From an uncultured delta proteobacterium (GTDB taxonomy: Bacteria; Myxococcota_A; Polyangia; Polyangiales; Polyangiaceae): a DNA stretch of 64,000 nt. Below are positions 28,015 through 36,969 of this stretch, one piece after another. Each line of letters opens with the position of its first letter. Within the stretch, counting starts at the first letter, position 1. A program made the position numbers and the translations under genes. The stretch covers positions 1 through 64,000 of the forward strand of contig CAITIQ010000377.1 of NCBI GenBank assembly GCA_903892415.1. The letters run 5' to 3'. The notes under the pieces were generated by a model. That model was not told where the DNA came from. It did no database searches and saw only the letters and a list, made by a program, of their open reading frames with translations.

Positions 28015-29103
28015 GTGAGTGACGATGGGGATCGCAAGTACGATCCGACCCCAAAACGGCGCGAAAAATTCCGCAAAGACGGCCGGATTGCGCGCGCGCG
28101 AGACGCCGCGCCGATCGCCGGTTGCATGCTGGCGGTGGGCGCGATCGTAGGAACCGAGAGCGCCACCAAGACTGCCGTGGCGCGCCTCTTCCAAGCGACG
28201 ATTGGCGACCTCACGAGCCTGTCGCGCGGCCAAGCCGAGACCCCGCGCGAGGCGGCCGGCTTCGCGCTAGCTGCCTTATTGATTCCGCCAATCGTTGCGG
28301 CTTGTATCGGCGCCATTGCGCTGGGAGCAGCGCAGAACGGCCTAACGCTCAATCTCGACCAGGTCGAATTTAAATGGGAGAGGCTCGACCCGCTCGGGAA
28401 ACTCAAGCAGATGTTTAGCCTGAGCCACGCTGGCACCGAGCTCGCGCTAGCGATGCTAAAGGTCGGCGTCGTGCTAACGGTGGCTGGTTTTGCCCTGCGC
28501 GATGAGGCCCCAGCGCTTTTGGGCTTGGTGCGGGTGCCTTTCCCCGAGAGCGCTACGGTGCTGCTCTCGTCCGCGCTGATCGTCGCCATCAAGACGCTGA
28601 TTGCCAGCGCTGGGATCGCTGTCGTGGACTACGCCCAGTCTTGGTTTCGCCTTGAGAAAGACCTCAAGATGACGCTGCAGGAGCTCAAAGACGATATGCG
28701 TTCCGAGGACGGCGACCCTCGGGTGAAGGCTCGCATACGTGCTCGAGCTCGTTCGATGGCCCGGCGACGCATGATGAGCGACGTCAAACAAGCGGCGGTG
28801 ATCGTCACAAATCCGACGCACATCTCGGTCGCCCTTCGTTACGGCCTATCCGACCCTGCGCCCATTGTGGTTGCGAAGGGGCATGATGATGTCGCGCTCG
28901 CCATCCGTCGCGAGGCTCGCAAGCACGGCGTGCCAATTCTCGAGAATCGGCCGCTGGCGCGAACGTTGGACGCGCAAGTGGCCATCGGTAAGCCCGTGAA
29001 GATCGAGCACTTTGCCGCGGTCGCGCGGGTGCTCGCCTTTGTCTACCAGCTGCGCCGCAAGCCTCGTTCGGCTCAGGCGCGCCCCAAGCCCGACCTAGGC
29101 TGA
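28015..29103 (+). CDS. flhB: Flagellar export-gate protein FlhB
   Basis: 362 residues. An N-terminal basic segment DPTPKRREKFRKDGRIARARD leads into four membrane helices, then the cytoplasmic domain with the self-cleavage motif NPTH at residues 266-269 (VIVTNPTHISVALRY). FlhB switches the flagellar type III apparatus from rod/hook to filament substrates after autocleavage. GTG start at 28015. Type III injectisome SctU proteins share this fold, but the flhA, flhF, sigma and flagellin neighbours make it flagellar. Confidence 0.95.
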   Translation: MSDDGDRKYDPTPKRREKFRKDGRIARARDAAPIAGCMLAVGAIVGTESATKTAVARLFQATIGDLTSLSRGQAETPREAAGFALAALLIPPIVAACIGAIALGAAQNGLTLNLDQVEFKWERLDPLGKLKQMFSLSHAGTELALAMLKVGVVLTVAGFALRDEAPALLGLVRVPFPESATVLLSSALIVAIKTLIASAGIAVVDYAQSWFRLEKDLKMTLQELKDDMRSEDGDPRVKARIRARARSMARRRMMSDVKQAAVIVTNPTHISVALRYGLSDPAPIVVAKGHDDVALAIRREARKHGVPILENRPLARTLDAQVAIGKPVKIEHFAAVARVLAFVYQLRRKPRSAQARPKPDLG

Positions 29104-29134
29104 ACGCTGGCACATATGCTGCGTAGGGGGGCCT

Positions 29135-31273
29135 GTGAGCTCCCCGGCCCTTCCACAGGCGCAGAATCATACTCGGGCGGATCTGATCGTCCCGGTCGGC
29201 ATCATCGCCGTCGTGCTGATGATGGTGCTGCCGGTGCCAGCCGTCATCCTCGACGCCATGCTCACGCTGAGCATGGCGCTCGCGAGTGGCGTGTTCATGA
29301 CCGCGCTCTTCATCGAGGACGCGCTCGAATTCTCTGCCTTTCCGGCCTTCGTGCTCGTGGCCACGCTGCTTCGATTGAGCCTCAACGTGGCGACCACGCG
29401 GCTGATTCTGTTGCACGGCACCGAGGGAGAAGGTGCAGCCGGTCAGATGGTCGAGGCCTTTGGCCGCTTCGTCGTTGGCGGCAACATCGTCGTTGGTTTG
29501 GCGGTCTTCCTGATTCTCGTCGTCATCAACTTCGTCGTCATCACCAAGGGCGCTGGTCGCGTAGCTGAGGTCGCGGCTCGCTTCACCCTCGACGCTATGC
29601 CCGGCAAGCAGATGGCTATCGACGCCGACCTCTCCGGCGGACTCATCAATCCGGACCAGGCCCGTTCGCGACGGCGCAACCTCGAACGTGAGGCAGATTT
29701 TTACGGTGCTATGGACGGCGCCTCCAAGTTCGTCCACGGTGATGCCGTCGCGGGCTTGCTGATTACCGCCATCAACCTGATCGGCGGCCTCATTCTCGGC
29801 GTCGCCGCAGGCCTCGATCTAGCGCACGCCGCAGAGACTTTCAGTGTTCTCTCGATTGGTGATGCGTTGCTATCGCAGATTCCTGCGCTGCTCGTTTCGG
29901 CGGCTAGCGGTATCGTAGTAACGCGCAGTGCAACGGGTGACCAGTTAGGTCGCGCCTTCGTCTCTCAGCTCGCTGGCCGCAAACGCACATTGTTGGTTAC
30001 CGCGGGCATCATGGGGGTTCTCGGCCTATTGCCTGGAATTCCCGCCTTGCCGTGCATGGTGCTAGCCGGTGGCCTCTATTACATGGCGCGAAAGCTCCCT
30101 CCGGAGTCCACTCTCAAGGACAGCGGGCGAGATGCTTCGTCAGCGCCAATGCAAACGTCAACGGCCGCCTCCGGTGAGCCGCGCCGCAGCCCCGCCGAAG
30201 AGATCGACGCAGCTCTCTCCTTGGAGCTGCTCACGCTAGAGCTCGGCTTTGAGTTGGTGCACTTGGTGGATACCAAGAGCGGCGGTATGCTGATGGAACG
30301 CGTCACCAATCTACGGCGGGAGATTGCGACTGAATGCGGCGTCGTGGTGCCGCCCGTACACGTCTGTGACAACCTGGACCTCGGTCCGGCTGTTTACCGC
30401 GTATTGCTACTTGGCAATGAGATCGGTCGCGGGGAGTGTCGGACCGGCCGGATTTTGGCGATCGACGCCACGGGCGTGGCGCCCCCCATCGACGGCGAGC
30501 CGGCGAAGGACCCCGCGTTTGGTATGCCCGCCCGTTGGGTGCCGGTGCGCGACAAGGAGATGGCAGAGGCCCTCGGCTACGCCACCGTCGATCACGACAC
30601 CATTATTGCCACGCATCTCGGGGAACTACTGCGTAGCAACGCCGCCAAGCTCTTGGGCCGTCAGGAAGCTCAACACCTCTTGGACGTGCTCGCTAAGACG
30701 GCTCCCAAGCTCGTCGATGACGTGGTCCCTAACTTGCTACCTCTCGGTGAAGTGGTCCGCATACTTCGTAATCTCCTCGCTGAGCGCGTCTCTGTACGCG
30801 ATATGCGCACCATCCTCGAGGCCATTGCCGACGCTGTCACCCAAACCAAGGACCCCGAGCAACTCACTGAATTGGTTCGCGAGCGGCTCGCCGCTCAGAT
30901 CACCTCTCGCCTCGCGGGTAGTGACCGCTCCGTCGCCGTCATGGCGCTGGACCCCCGCGTGGAGGAAGTCTTACGGCGTTCACTACGCGATATTGCGCAA
31001 GGCACTGGGGGCGCAATCGACCCAGACTTCATCCGCCACGTCACCACGATGGTGGAGAAGTCCCTGCCCAAGTTCGCCGCGCTAGCTGTCAATCCCTGCG
31101 TTGTCTCCCCGCCCGATGTGCGCCGCTTCATCCGCGCGATCTTCGAGCGAAAGATTCCCCAAGTATCTGTCATCTCCTTTCGTGAGGTGGAACCGTCGTT
31201 CCAGCTCCGCGTGATTGAAACCCTGAGCTCCCCTGCCGGATCCGTCCCGCAGGTAACTGCGAGGTCTGCATGA
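29135..31273 (+). CDS. flhA: Flagellar export-gate protein FlhA
   Basis: 712 residues. About eight N-terminal membrane helices include the FHIPEP-family signature near 149-166 (RFTLDAMPGKQMAIDADL) and LINPDQARSRR after it. A linker around 330-350 and a large cytoplasmic domain that docks export substrates and chaperones such as FliS and FlgN follow. GTG start (MSSPALPQ). It lies 31 bp after flhB, and its stop overlaps the flhF ATG. Confidence 0.96.
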   Translation: MSSPALPQAQNHTRADLIVPVGIIAVVLMMVLPVPAVILDAMLTLSMALASGVFMTALFIEDALEFSAFPAFVLVATLLRLSLNVATTRLILLHGTEGEGAAGQMVEAFGRFVVGGNIVVGLAVFLILVVINFVVITKGAGRVAEVAARFTLDAMPGKQMAIDADLSGGLINPDQARSRRRNLEREADFYGAMDGASKFVHGDAVAGLLITAINLIGGLILGVAAGLDLAHAAETFSVLSIGDALLSQIPALLVSAASGIVVTRSATGDQLGRAFVSQLAGRKRTLLVTAGIMGVLGLLPGIPALPCMVLAGGLYYMARKLPPESTLKDSGRDASSAPMQTSTAASGEPRRSPAEEIDAALSLELLTLELGFELVHLVDTKSGGMLMERVTNLRREIATECGVVVPPVHVCDNLDLGPAVYRVLLLGNEIGRGECRTGRILAIDATGVAPPIDGEPAKDPAFGMPARWVPVRDKEMAEALGYATVDHDTIIATHLGELLRSNAAKLLGRQEAQHLLDVLAKTAPKLVDDVVPNLLPLGEVVRILRNLLAERVSVRDMRTILEAIADAVTQTKDPEQLTELVRERLAAQITSRLAGSDRSVAVMALDPRVEEVLRRSLRDIAQGTGGAIDPDFIRHVTTMVEKSLPKFAALAVNPCVVSPPDVRRFIRAIFERKIPQVSVISFREVEPSFQLRVIETLSSPAGSVPQVTARSA

Positions 31274-32478
31274 GCCTGCAAACATTCCGTGGGCAAACGC
31301 TTGAAGAAGCCCGAAGGTCTGCTGAGCGTACGCTTGGTAAAGACTACGTCGTTGTCTCCACCAAGAAGCTAGAAAAGCCCACGCTGTTTGGCTTCTCGAG
31401 CTCTCTCGAGTTCGAGATTACCGCCGCGCCGAAGACAAATCTGCTAGCCCCACCGCCCGAACGTACCCACCCGTTCTCGCCGATGGCTCGCTACGGCGCC
31501 GAGATTGCCACACAAGAGGTGGATGCCATTCGCTCAGAGGTTCGTAACGAGGTGCGCGCCTTGCGCAACTTGTTCGTGCGGACTCAGCCCGAGGATCGTG
31601 GCATCGAGCCCTTTGCCAAAGAGATCGAGGCGGAGTTGGGGCTAGTTCAGGAGATGCTACTGGATATTCAGGCTGACCGTGAACGGGAGCCTTCCCAGCA
31701 TCTCAAGCGGCTGCTGACCAGCACCGGCATCGAGGGGCAGTCGGCCAGAGCGGTCGCCCGCATGGTGCGTGAACGCGGGGACGATATGGCAGTAGCCGAG
31801 TCCTTCAAGGCCGTGCTGTGCGAGGTAGTGCGGACGACCAGCTTCCCACTGTCCCAGGAAGGCCGTCTAATCGTTTCATTGGTCGGCCCTACCGGCGTAG
31901 GTAAGACCACCACCGCAGCCAAGCTCGCCGCGTTCGCGATCATCGAACAGAAGCGTACGGTAACGCTCATCTCCTCGGACAGCTTCCGGGTGGGCGCGGC
32001 GCCCCAGCTCGAGCGCTTCGCCCAGATTCTTGGCGCAGAGTTCCGCTTGGTCAAGACGCGGCACGGGCTCGAAGAGGCGCTGGTAACTGCGAACACCGAC
32101 GTCATCATCATCGATACGGCTGGGCGCCCCGACGGTCGCGACGATATAGAGATGTCGCTCTCCAAGGTGGGCAAGCAACTCGAGGCCACTCGCCGAACTC
32201 TCCTGTGCGTGCCTGCCGCCTTGCGCGAGGTGGATGCCCGGCGGCTGGCGCGCAACTTCGCGCCTTGTCAGCCAACGGAACTATGCATAACCAAGCTGGA
32301 CGAGACCTCCGCCCCGAGCGGTCTCGTGCACGCACCGTTCGCTTCCAAGTTGCCAATCTCCACGCTTTGCTTCGGTCAGCGCGTCCCTGAGGACTTTGCG
32401 CCGGCCCACCCCAAGGCGATTATCGATGCCCTCGCTACTTCCACGAAGCGAAGCCCGGCGAAGCCGGTGCCGTCGTGA
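31270..32478 (+). CDS. flhF: SRP-type GTPase FlhF, flagellar placement
   Basis: 402 residues. An N-terminal B domain begins MSLQTFRGQTLEEARRSAER; the NG GTPase domain has G1 GPTGVGKTTTAAKLAA near 206, SSDSFRVGA, the DTAGRPDGRDD motif near 280 and TKLDETSAPSG near 340. FlhF recruits early basal-body proteins to the pole and normally works with the MinD-like ATPase FlhG. ATGA overlap with flhA and GTGA overlap with the sigma gene show tight coupling. No flhG follows, which is unusual. Confidence 0.94.
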   Translation: MSLQTFRGQTLEEARRSAERTLGKDYVVVSTKKLEKPTLFGFSSSLEFEITAAPKTNLLAPPPERTHPFSPMARYGAEIATQEVDAIRSEVRNEVRALRNLFVRTQPEDRGIEPFAKEIEAELGLVQEMLLDIQADREREPSQHLKRLLTSTGIEGQSARAVARMVRERGDDMAVAESFKAVLCEVVRTTSFPLSQEGRLIVSLVGPTGVGKTTTAAKLAAFAIIEQKRTVTLISSDSFRVGAAPQLERFAQILGAEFRLVKTRHGLEEALVTANTDVIIIDTAGRPDGRDDIEMSLSKVGKQLEATRRTLLCVPAALREVDARRLARNFAPCQPTELCITKLDETSAPSGLVHAPFASKLPISTLCFGQRVPEDFAPAHPKAIIDALATSTKRSPAKPVPS

Positions 32479-33158
32479 CCGATAGTGTTCCGGCCGAAGC
32501 TTCATCCAAGCGCACACTGTCCCGAGCGGAGTTCCAGGAGTATTCGCCTCTAATACGTAAACAGGCCATCGTGCTTGCGCGTCGGGCTCCGCCGGGCATT
32601 AGCGTCTCGGACCTGTGCGTGCGCGGATTCTCGGGCTTGTTTGAAGCGTTGGGCTCAGCCAAGGCGCTCGCCCCCGATATGGACCTTCACGAATACGTGA
32701 TGGCTCGGGTGCGCAACGCGATGGTTGAGCAGATCCAGATGGCCAATCCCGGCGTGGCTGAAGTTCGCGCGCAGTCTCGCCAGGTTGCGCGAGCAATGAA
32801 GCTCCTCGGTGCAGCGTCGGCAACCTCCGAAGCGATCGCCAGCGCACTCAAGCTGACTCTGCCTGACTACGACCGTATGCTGCAAACCATCTGGGAGGCA
32901 GGTATCGCACGCATCGAGGTGCTCGCGTTTGACAGCGCTGGCCCAGTGACGAGCAGCGTCGACAATACCCCCGTGGCCACCCTCACGTTCGCGGTGGAAG
33001 CACTGCCCCAGACCTGTCAGCGCGTGCTGATGCTTGTTTACCAGGCTGACTGCTCGCTGGCTGAAGCGGCGTCGGTGCTCGGCTGGTCCGAGAGCCGAGC
33101 GATCACCGTGTACACCGAGGCAATTCACCGGGTGCGCGCACTCATCGGAAAGGAATGA
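32475..33158 (+). CDS. fliA: Flagellar sigma factor, sigma-28 (FliA/WhiG)-like
   Basis: 227 residues. Region 2 is visible as YSPLIRKQAIVLARRAPPG...SDLCVRGFSGLFEAL...YVMARVRNAMVEQIQ, and region 4 as LPQTCQRVLMLVYQADCSLAEAASVLGWSESRAITVYTEAIHRVR with its helix-turn-helix. It is shorter and more divergent than enterobacterial FliA, but position between flhF and late flagellar genes, and the presence of flgM downstream, support it. It should direct RNA polymerase to class 3 promoters such as the one proposed before flagellin 1. GTG start overlaps the flhF stop. Confidence 0.85.
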   Translation: MTDSVPAEASSKRTLSRAEFQEYSPLIRKQAIVLARRAPPGISVSDLCVRGFSGLFEALGSAKALAPDMDLHEYVMARVRNAMVEQIQMANPGVAEVRAQSRQVARAMKLLGAASATSEAIASALKLTLPDYDRMLQTIWEAGIARIEVLAFDSAGPVTSSVDNTPVATLTFAVEALPQTCQRVLMLVYQADCSLAEAASVLGWSESRAITVYTEAIHRVRALIGKE

Positions 33159-33159
33159 T

Positions 33160-33882
33160 ATGTCCAAGGGAGTCTATTCAGCATTGAGTGGAGCCGTAGC
33201 TGCCTCGATCCAGCTCGACACTACCGCTCAAAACCTGGCGAATGCCGGCACGGCCGGATACCGACGGCTACGTCCGCTCTTTCGCGAGGCGTTGGCTGAC
33301 GCAAGCGCGCAAGGTCGCGACGCTACGGCGCGCTTCTCTGCGCCAACCGGCACTGTCATCGATATGTCGCCAGGCGTCATGCGGGCGACGGGGCGCGCGC
33401 TCGACATCGTGCCGCCGCAGGAGGGCTTTCTCGCGGTCTCCACGCCGCGCGGCGAACGTTACTCACGCGCTGGGGCTATTGAGCAATCGGCCGGGGGGGA
33501 GCTCCTGGTAGCTGGCTACCCGTTGCTTGACGATAACGGTCAACCGATTGTCGTTGATCCGTCAAAAACTGCCACGGTCTCTGAGGACGGACAGGTTTTT
33601 TCGGGCGGAGAGCCCTTGGCACGAATCAAGCTAGTGTCCTTTCGTGAGCCTGGAGCGCTCTCCCCTGAGGGAGCCACGCTCTACGCGAGCTCTGCCGGTT
33701 CCGGCGGACCGGAGGCGGCGTCAGGCCAATACCGTGTCGGAGAGCTCGAAGATTCCAACGCGACGCCTGTGGTCGCAATGACTGAACTGCTCACGACCTC
33801 TCGCATCTTTGACGCCTACCAACGAGCAATTGACACGTTCCGCGATGCGGACCGCCGCATCGTTAAAGTTCCCGAAACCTAA
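33160..33882 (+). CDS. flgF: Flagellar rod protein FlgF/FlgG family
   Basis: 240 residues from ATG 33160, one base after the sigma gene stop, with AAGGA eight bases upstream. N-terminal motif SALSGAVAASIQLDTTAQNLANAGTAGYR is the rod/hook/HAP signature ANxxTxGY (here ANAGTAGY). C-terminal DAYQRAIDTFRDADRR is the paired helix. Length is closest to proximal-rod FlgF; distal-rod FlgG is usually ~260. Exported by the FlhA/FlhB gate. The upstream extension of this frame to 33034 is shadow of the sigma gene. Confidence 0.85.
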   Translation: MSKGVYSALSGAVAASIQLDTTAQNLANAGTAGYRRLRPLFREALADASAQGRDATARFSAPTGTVIDMSPGVMRATGRALDIVPPQEGFLAVSTPRGERYSRAGAIEQSAGGELLVAGYPLLDDNGQPIVVDPSKTATVSEDGQVFSGGEPLARIKLVSFREPGALSPEGATLYASSAGSGGPEAASGQYRVGELEDSNATPVVAMTELLTTSRIFDAYQRAIDTFRDADRRIVKVPET

Positions 33883-33885
33883 ACA

Positions 33886-33911
33886 ACAAGTTTTCTCGTC
33901 CGCGCCGATTG
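33886..33911 (+). promoter_or_regulatory. Candidate sigma-28 promoter for flagellin 1
   Basis: ACAAGTTT-N10-GCCGATTG resembles the sigma-28 consensus TAAAGTTT-N11-GCCGATAA in both boxes, with a spacer one base short. It lies about 58 bp upstream of the flagellin 1 ATG, which is preceded by AGGAG. No equally good match is seen before flagellins 2 and 3, where only GCCGAAAA is conserved. Confidence 0.5.
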
Positions 33912-33969
33912 TGAAGGGCCGGCGAGTCATTTCACCGCAATCCATCATCAATAGCAGGAGCCAAAGACC

Positions 33970-34803
33970 ATGGCGCTTTACGTCAATACGAATGTCCCTT
34001 CGCTCGAAGCCCAGCGCAGCCTCTCAATGAATTCGGCTGCTCAAGCCACTACCTATCAACGGCTTTCCAGCGGTCTGCGCATCAATACGGCTGCCGACGA
34101 CGCCGCCGGCCTCGCTATCGCCGAACAGATGCAGGGCGACATCCGCTCCTACACAATGGCGGAGCGCAACACCAACAACGCTGTCAGTATGGTGCAGACG
34201 GCTGAAGGCGCGCTTGGACAGGTTTCGACCATCCTCCAGCGCTTGCGCGAGCTGACCGTCCAAGCCTCCAACGGTGATATGGCAGCTACCGACCGTGGCT
34301 ACCTTGACCAGGAGTTCACGGCGCTCAAGGAAGAGATCAACCGCATCTTCGACAACACCAAGTTCAACGGTAAGAACCTGCTCGCCGGCGCCTCGACCAC
34401 CATCGACTTCCAGGTCGGTATCGACAACACCACGAGCGATCGCCTTTCGGTAATCTTTGGTGGTCAGTCGCTCACCACGCTCGGCATCAACGCCTCCACG
34501 CTCGCCGGTGCGACTGCCGTCAACGCCAACGCTGCCATCAGCGCGGTGGACACCGCGATCAGCGCTACCAACACGTTGCGAGCCGGCTTCGGTGCGTCAC
34601 TCAATCGACTTTCGGTAACGGTCTCCAATCTGCAGTCGATGCGTACCAACCTGTCTGCAGCTCACGGCCGTATCCGCGACGTCGACGTGGCTGAGGAGAC
34701 CAGCAAGATGGCTCGCCAGCAGGTGTTGATGCAGGCAGCAACCTCGATCCTGTCGCAAGCCAACCAGTCACCCCAGCTTGCACTCAGCCTACTCAAGGGC
34801 TGA
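33970..34803 (+). CDS. fliC: Flagellin 1
   Basis: 277 residues. The conserved N-terminal D0/D1 coiled coil (INTAADDAAGLAIAEQM, NTNNAVSMVQTAEGAL) and C-terminal D1/D0 (SNLQSMRTNLSAAHGRIRDVD, AATSILSQANQSPQLALSLL) are joined by only ~90 residues, so D2/D3 domains are absent. It differs clearly from flagellins 2 and 3 (for example SLEAQRSLSMNSAAQATTYQRL in place of SLEAQSNLSKTQKDQATNFQRL), so it is an older paralogue. It follows a candidate sigma-28 promoter and has AGGAG before the ATG. Confidence 0.95.
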   Translation: MALYVNTNVPSLEAQRSLSMNSAAQATTYQRLSSGLRINTAADDAAGLAIAEQMQGDIRSYTMAERNTNNAVSMVQTAEGALGQVSTILQRLRELTVQASNGDMAATDRGYLDQEFTALKEEINRIFDNTKFNGKNLLAGASTTIDFQVGIDNTTSDRLSVIFGGQSLTTLGINASTLAGATAVNANAAISAVDTAISATNTLRAGFGASLNRLSVTVSNLQSMRTNLSAAHGRIRDVDVAEETSKMARQQVLMQAATSILSQANQSPQLALSLLKG

Positions 34804-34812
34804 GCGCGAAAG

Positions 34813-34826
34813 CGGCTCATGAGCCG
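34813..34826. terminator. Palindrome after flagellin 1
   Basis: CGGCTCATGAGCCG is a perfect 14-bp palindrome ten bases after the flagellin 1 stop and before the hydrolase gene. It could attenuate or process the transcript; no T-run follows. Confidence 0.35.
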
Positions 34827-34867
34827 ATTGCGAAGATGCAACTCTCTCGTTGAAGGAGCACGTCCCC

Positions 34868-35581
34868 ATGCGTGTCAGGTTCGATTCTTCTAGAATTCCG
34901 GTTGTTCCCAGCCACCGGCCGGAACACGGTGCTCGAGAAGTTGCGCCCCGCCATACCTCGATGTCCCCCGGCGAGATTCGCCGGGCCATCGCGACTGCTC
35001 ACCAGAATCTGCGCGGAGAGCCTATTCCGCCGCAACTGCTCGACGTACTTTCGGCGCAGGTCTGTCACGAGACCGGACACGGCGCCAGCATGTACAACTT
35101 CAACTTCGGTGGCATCAAAGGCACGAGCCCCGAAGGCACTACCGCCCGCCTCAAGACGCGCGAGGTCTTGAGTGGGAAGGAAGTTTCTCTCACCGATGGG
35201 TTCCGCGCTTATTCGAACCCAGTCGCCGGCGCTACTGACTATCTGCTCTTCCTCGAGCGGCGGTTCCCCCATGCCGTGGATGCCGCTCGAGAGGGAGATG
35301 TCGACTCCTTCGTACGCAGCCTCAAGTCAGGCAGCTACTTCACAGCGGACGCTGACCTCTACGCATCCTCGATGCGCGGAATCCTCTCCGGAGGCTTCGA
35401 TGGGGAGCGGTCCCACTATGAGCCCATGTCCTCGCCTCAGCGAAGGGACCTCGCGTCCTTCGCTGATGGCACGGGCTCTAACCTCGCGAATTATCCCACC
35501 TCGGCAGCCGTAGCTCGCGTCCTCGACGCAGTGGCTGCGGCCTCGGTGGACCTTGCGGCACCCGCTCCCGAGGAGGCTTAA
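34868..35581 (+). CDS. GH73-type peptidoglycan hydrolase (FlgJ C-terminal domain-like)
   Basis: 237 residues from ATG 34868, with AAGGAG nine bases upstream. The domain spans ~25-190: VLSAQVCHETGHGASMYNFNFGGIKG carries the likely catalytic Glu (~68), and FRAYSNPVAGATDYLLFLERRF and SYFTADADLYASSM complete the glucosaminidase pattern. FlgJ uses such a domain to open the wall for the rod; here the N-terminal rod-capping domain is absent and no signal peptide is seen, so export may be through the flagellar gate. The last ~28 residues (TSAAVARVLDAVAAASVDLA...) reappear in the chimeric ORF at 36644, because this gene's 3' end lies in a tandem duplication. Confidence 0.82.
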   Translation: MRVRFDSSRIPVVPSHRPEHGAREVAPRHTSMSPGEIRRAIATAHQNLRGEPIPPQLLDVLSAQVCHETGHGASMYNFNFGGIKGTSPEGTTARLKTREVLSGKEVSLTDGFRAYSNPVAGATDYLLFLERRFPHAVDAAREGDVDSFVRSLKSGSYFTADADLYASSMRGILSGGFDGERSHYEPMSSPQRRDLASFADGTGSNLANYPTSAAVARVLDAVAAASVDLAAPAPEEA

Positions 35582-35674
35582 GCCGATTCGGGCGGTGCCG
35601 TCCTCAGATGTGACGCCCTGAAAAGCGTCGCCGGCATGACGCCGAAAAAAAACTCCAAGGAAGGAGCCTGACAC

Positions 35675-36505
35675 ATGGCACTCTACATCAACACCAACGT
35701 CGCCTCTCTCGAAGCACAGTCCAACCTCTCGAAGACGCAGAAAGATCAAGCAACGAACTTTCAGCGCCTGTCGAGCGGCATGCGTATCAACAGTGCAGCG
35801 GATGACGCCGCTGGCCTGGCGATCAAAGAGAACCTCAACGCGCAAGTGAAGAGCTTCTCGGTCGCCGAACGCAACTCCAACAATGCGATCAGTATGGCGC
35901 AGACCGCAGAGTCGGCGCTGGGCCAGGTCGGCTCGATTCTGACGCGTATGCGCGAGCTGGCGGTTCAAGGCGCCAACGGCGACCTAGGGGCGACGGATCG
36001 CGGCTACCTGGACACGGAGTTCCAGAGCCTTCGCAGTGAAATCACGCGTATCAGCGACTCGACGATCTTCAATAGCAAGCAACTGCTGTCCGGCGCAGCG
36101 ACCACCATCACCTTCCAGGTTGGTATCAACAACACCACGAGCGATCGTATCGACGTCTCTTTCGGCGGTGTGGATCTTACCGCCCTGGGTCTCGCAGCGA
36201 CCAACGTGGCAGGCGCGACCGCCGCTACCTCGCAAACTGCGATCGGATCGATCGATACGGCGATCAGCACTGTCTCTTCGCGTAGAGCGAGCTTCGGTGC
36301 GTCGATGAACCGTCTCTCGACAACGGTCTCCAACCTCCAGTCGATGCGGACCAACATGTCAGCTGCCCATAGCCGTATTGCGGACGTGGACGTAGCTGAA
36401 GAGACCGCGTCGATGGCACGAAACCAGGTTCTCTCGCAGGCAGCGGTCTCTGTGCTTTCACAAGCCAATCAGTCCCCGCAGCTGGCCTTGAGCCTACTCC
36501 GGTAG
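35675..36505 (+). CDS. fliC: Flagellin 2 (unit A)
   Basis: 276 residues, a short flagellin with only D0/D1 domains. By eye it differs from flagellin 3 at roughly ten positions, mostly in the middle (VGSILTRMRELAVQ against VGTILTRMRELSVQ; NVAGATAATSQTAIGS against NVTGATATNSQAAITS). AAGGAAGGAG eleven bases before the ATG is both the ribosome site and a pair of GGA motifs that could bind CsrA. It sits between the hydrolase gene and the chimeric fliD-like ORF in the first duplication unit. Confidence 0.95.
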   Translation: MALYINTNVASLEAQSNLSKTQKDQATNFQRLSSGMRINSAADDAAGLAIKENLNAQVKSFSVAERNSNNAISMAQTAESALGQVGSILTRMRELAVQGANGDLGATDRGYLDTEFQSLRSEITRISDSTIFNSKQLLSGAATTITFQVGINNTTSDRIDVSFGGVDLTALGLAATNVAGATAATSQTAIGSIDTAISTVSSRRASFGASMNRLSTTVSNLQSMRTNMSAAHSRIADVDVAEETASMARNQVLSQAAVSVLSQANQSPQLALSLLR

Positions 36506-36538
36506 TCGTCGGCGAAGGCCGAGACACCGTTGGGAAAA

Positions 36539-36614
36539 GGGGCGCCATGAAGGCGCCCCGCCCAAACCTTCTCTTCTAAACCCTGCTCTTTGCAGGGTTT
36601 GGCGCATAAGCGCC
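36539..36614 (+). terminator. Three consecutive hairpins after flagellin 2
   Basis: First hairpin GGGGCGCC-ATGAA-GGCGCCCC (36539-36559), second AAACCCTGC-TCTTT-GCAGGGTTT (36578-36600), third GGCGC-ATAA-GCGCC (36601-36614). The first is GC-rich but followed by only a few T residues, so it is a likely terminator or RNA-stability element that lets the flagellin be made in excess over the downstream genes. Confidence 0.6.
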
Positions 36615-36643
36615 TTAACGAATTCCTCATAGGAGAGGCAGTA

Positions 36644-36877
36644 ATGTCTGTGCTCACGTTCGGTAGACTTGCGATCAACTCGGCGCTGACGACGATCGAA
36701 TCGATCTCGTCGACGCTCGATATGCTGAAGTCCGCCGCACAGGCGCTCTCGACGTCGCTCGGCTTCTCCTCCTTCAAAACCTCCTCAGCTCCTAGTTCGG
36801 CAGCCGTGGCCCCTGTACAGGGCGCGGCAGCTGCGGCTTCGATGGACCTTACGGCACCCGCTCCCAAGGAGGCTTAA
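36644..36877 (+). CDS. Chimeric mini-ORF: fliD 5' fragment joined to hydrolase 3' tail
   Basis: 77 codons with AGGAG upstream, intact from ATG to TAA. Residues 1-10 (MSVLTFGRLA) and ~12-52 (NSALTTI..ISS.L..LKSAAQALSTSLGFSSFK) match FliD residues 1-10 and 41-~81, with 29 FliD residues deleted in frame. Residues ~53-77 (SSAAVAPVQGAAAAASMDLTAPAPKEA region) match the C-terminal tail of the GH73 hydrolase. This is the junction of the tandem duplication. It lacks the rest of FliD and cannot form a cap. It may be a decaying fragment, but both the large deletion and the join keep the frame open. Confidence 0.7.
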   Translation: MSVLTFGRLAINSALTTIESISSTLDMLKSAAQALSTSLGFSSFKTSSAPSSAAVAPVQGAAAAASMDLTAPAPKEA

Positions 36878-36969
36878 GGCCACTCAGCGGGTGCCGTAAT
36901 CAGATGTGACGCCTGACAGCGTCGCCGGCATGAAGCCGAAAAAACAACTCCAAGGAAGGAGCCTGACAC

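Larger units (their letters stand above)
35501..36796 (+). repeat. Tandem duplication unit A (flagellin unit)
   Basis: Unit A starts in the 3' end of the hydrolase gene (TCGGCAGCCGT at 35501), contains flagellin 2 and its hairpin-rich downstream region, and ends in a 5' piece of fliD within the chimeric ORF. It is repeated as unit B from 36797 (TCGGCAGCCGT again). Matching landmarks lie 1295 bp apart: flagellin starts 35675/36970 and fliD-type starts 36644/37939. Non-coding parts also match, which shows that the copy arose as DNA and not only by protein conservation. Confidence 0.88.

Noticed and set aside
33034-33159. Upstream extension of the FlgF/G frame
   Set aside because: Overlaps the sigma-factor gene and lacks rod-protein sequence; ATG 33160 has a good ribosome site.
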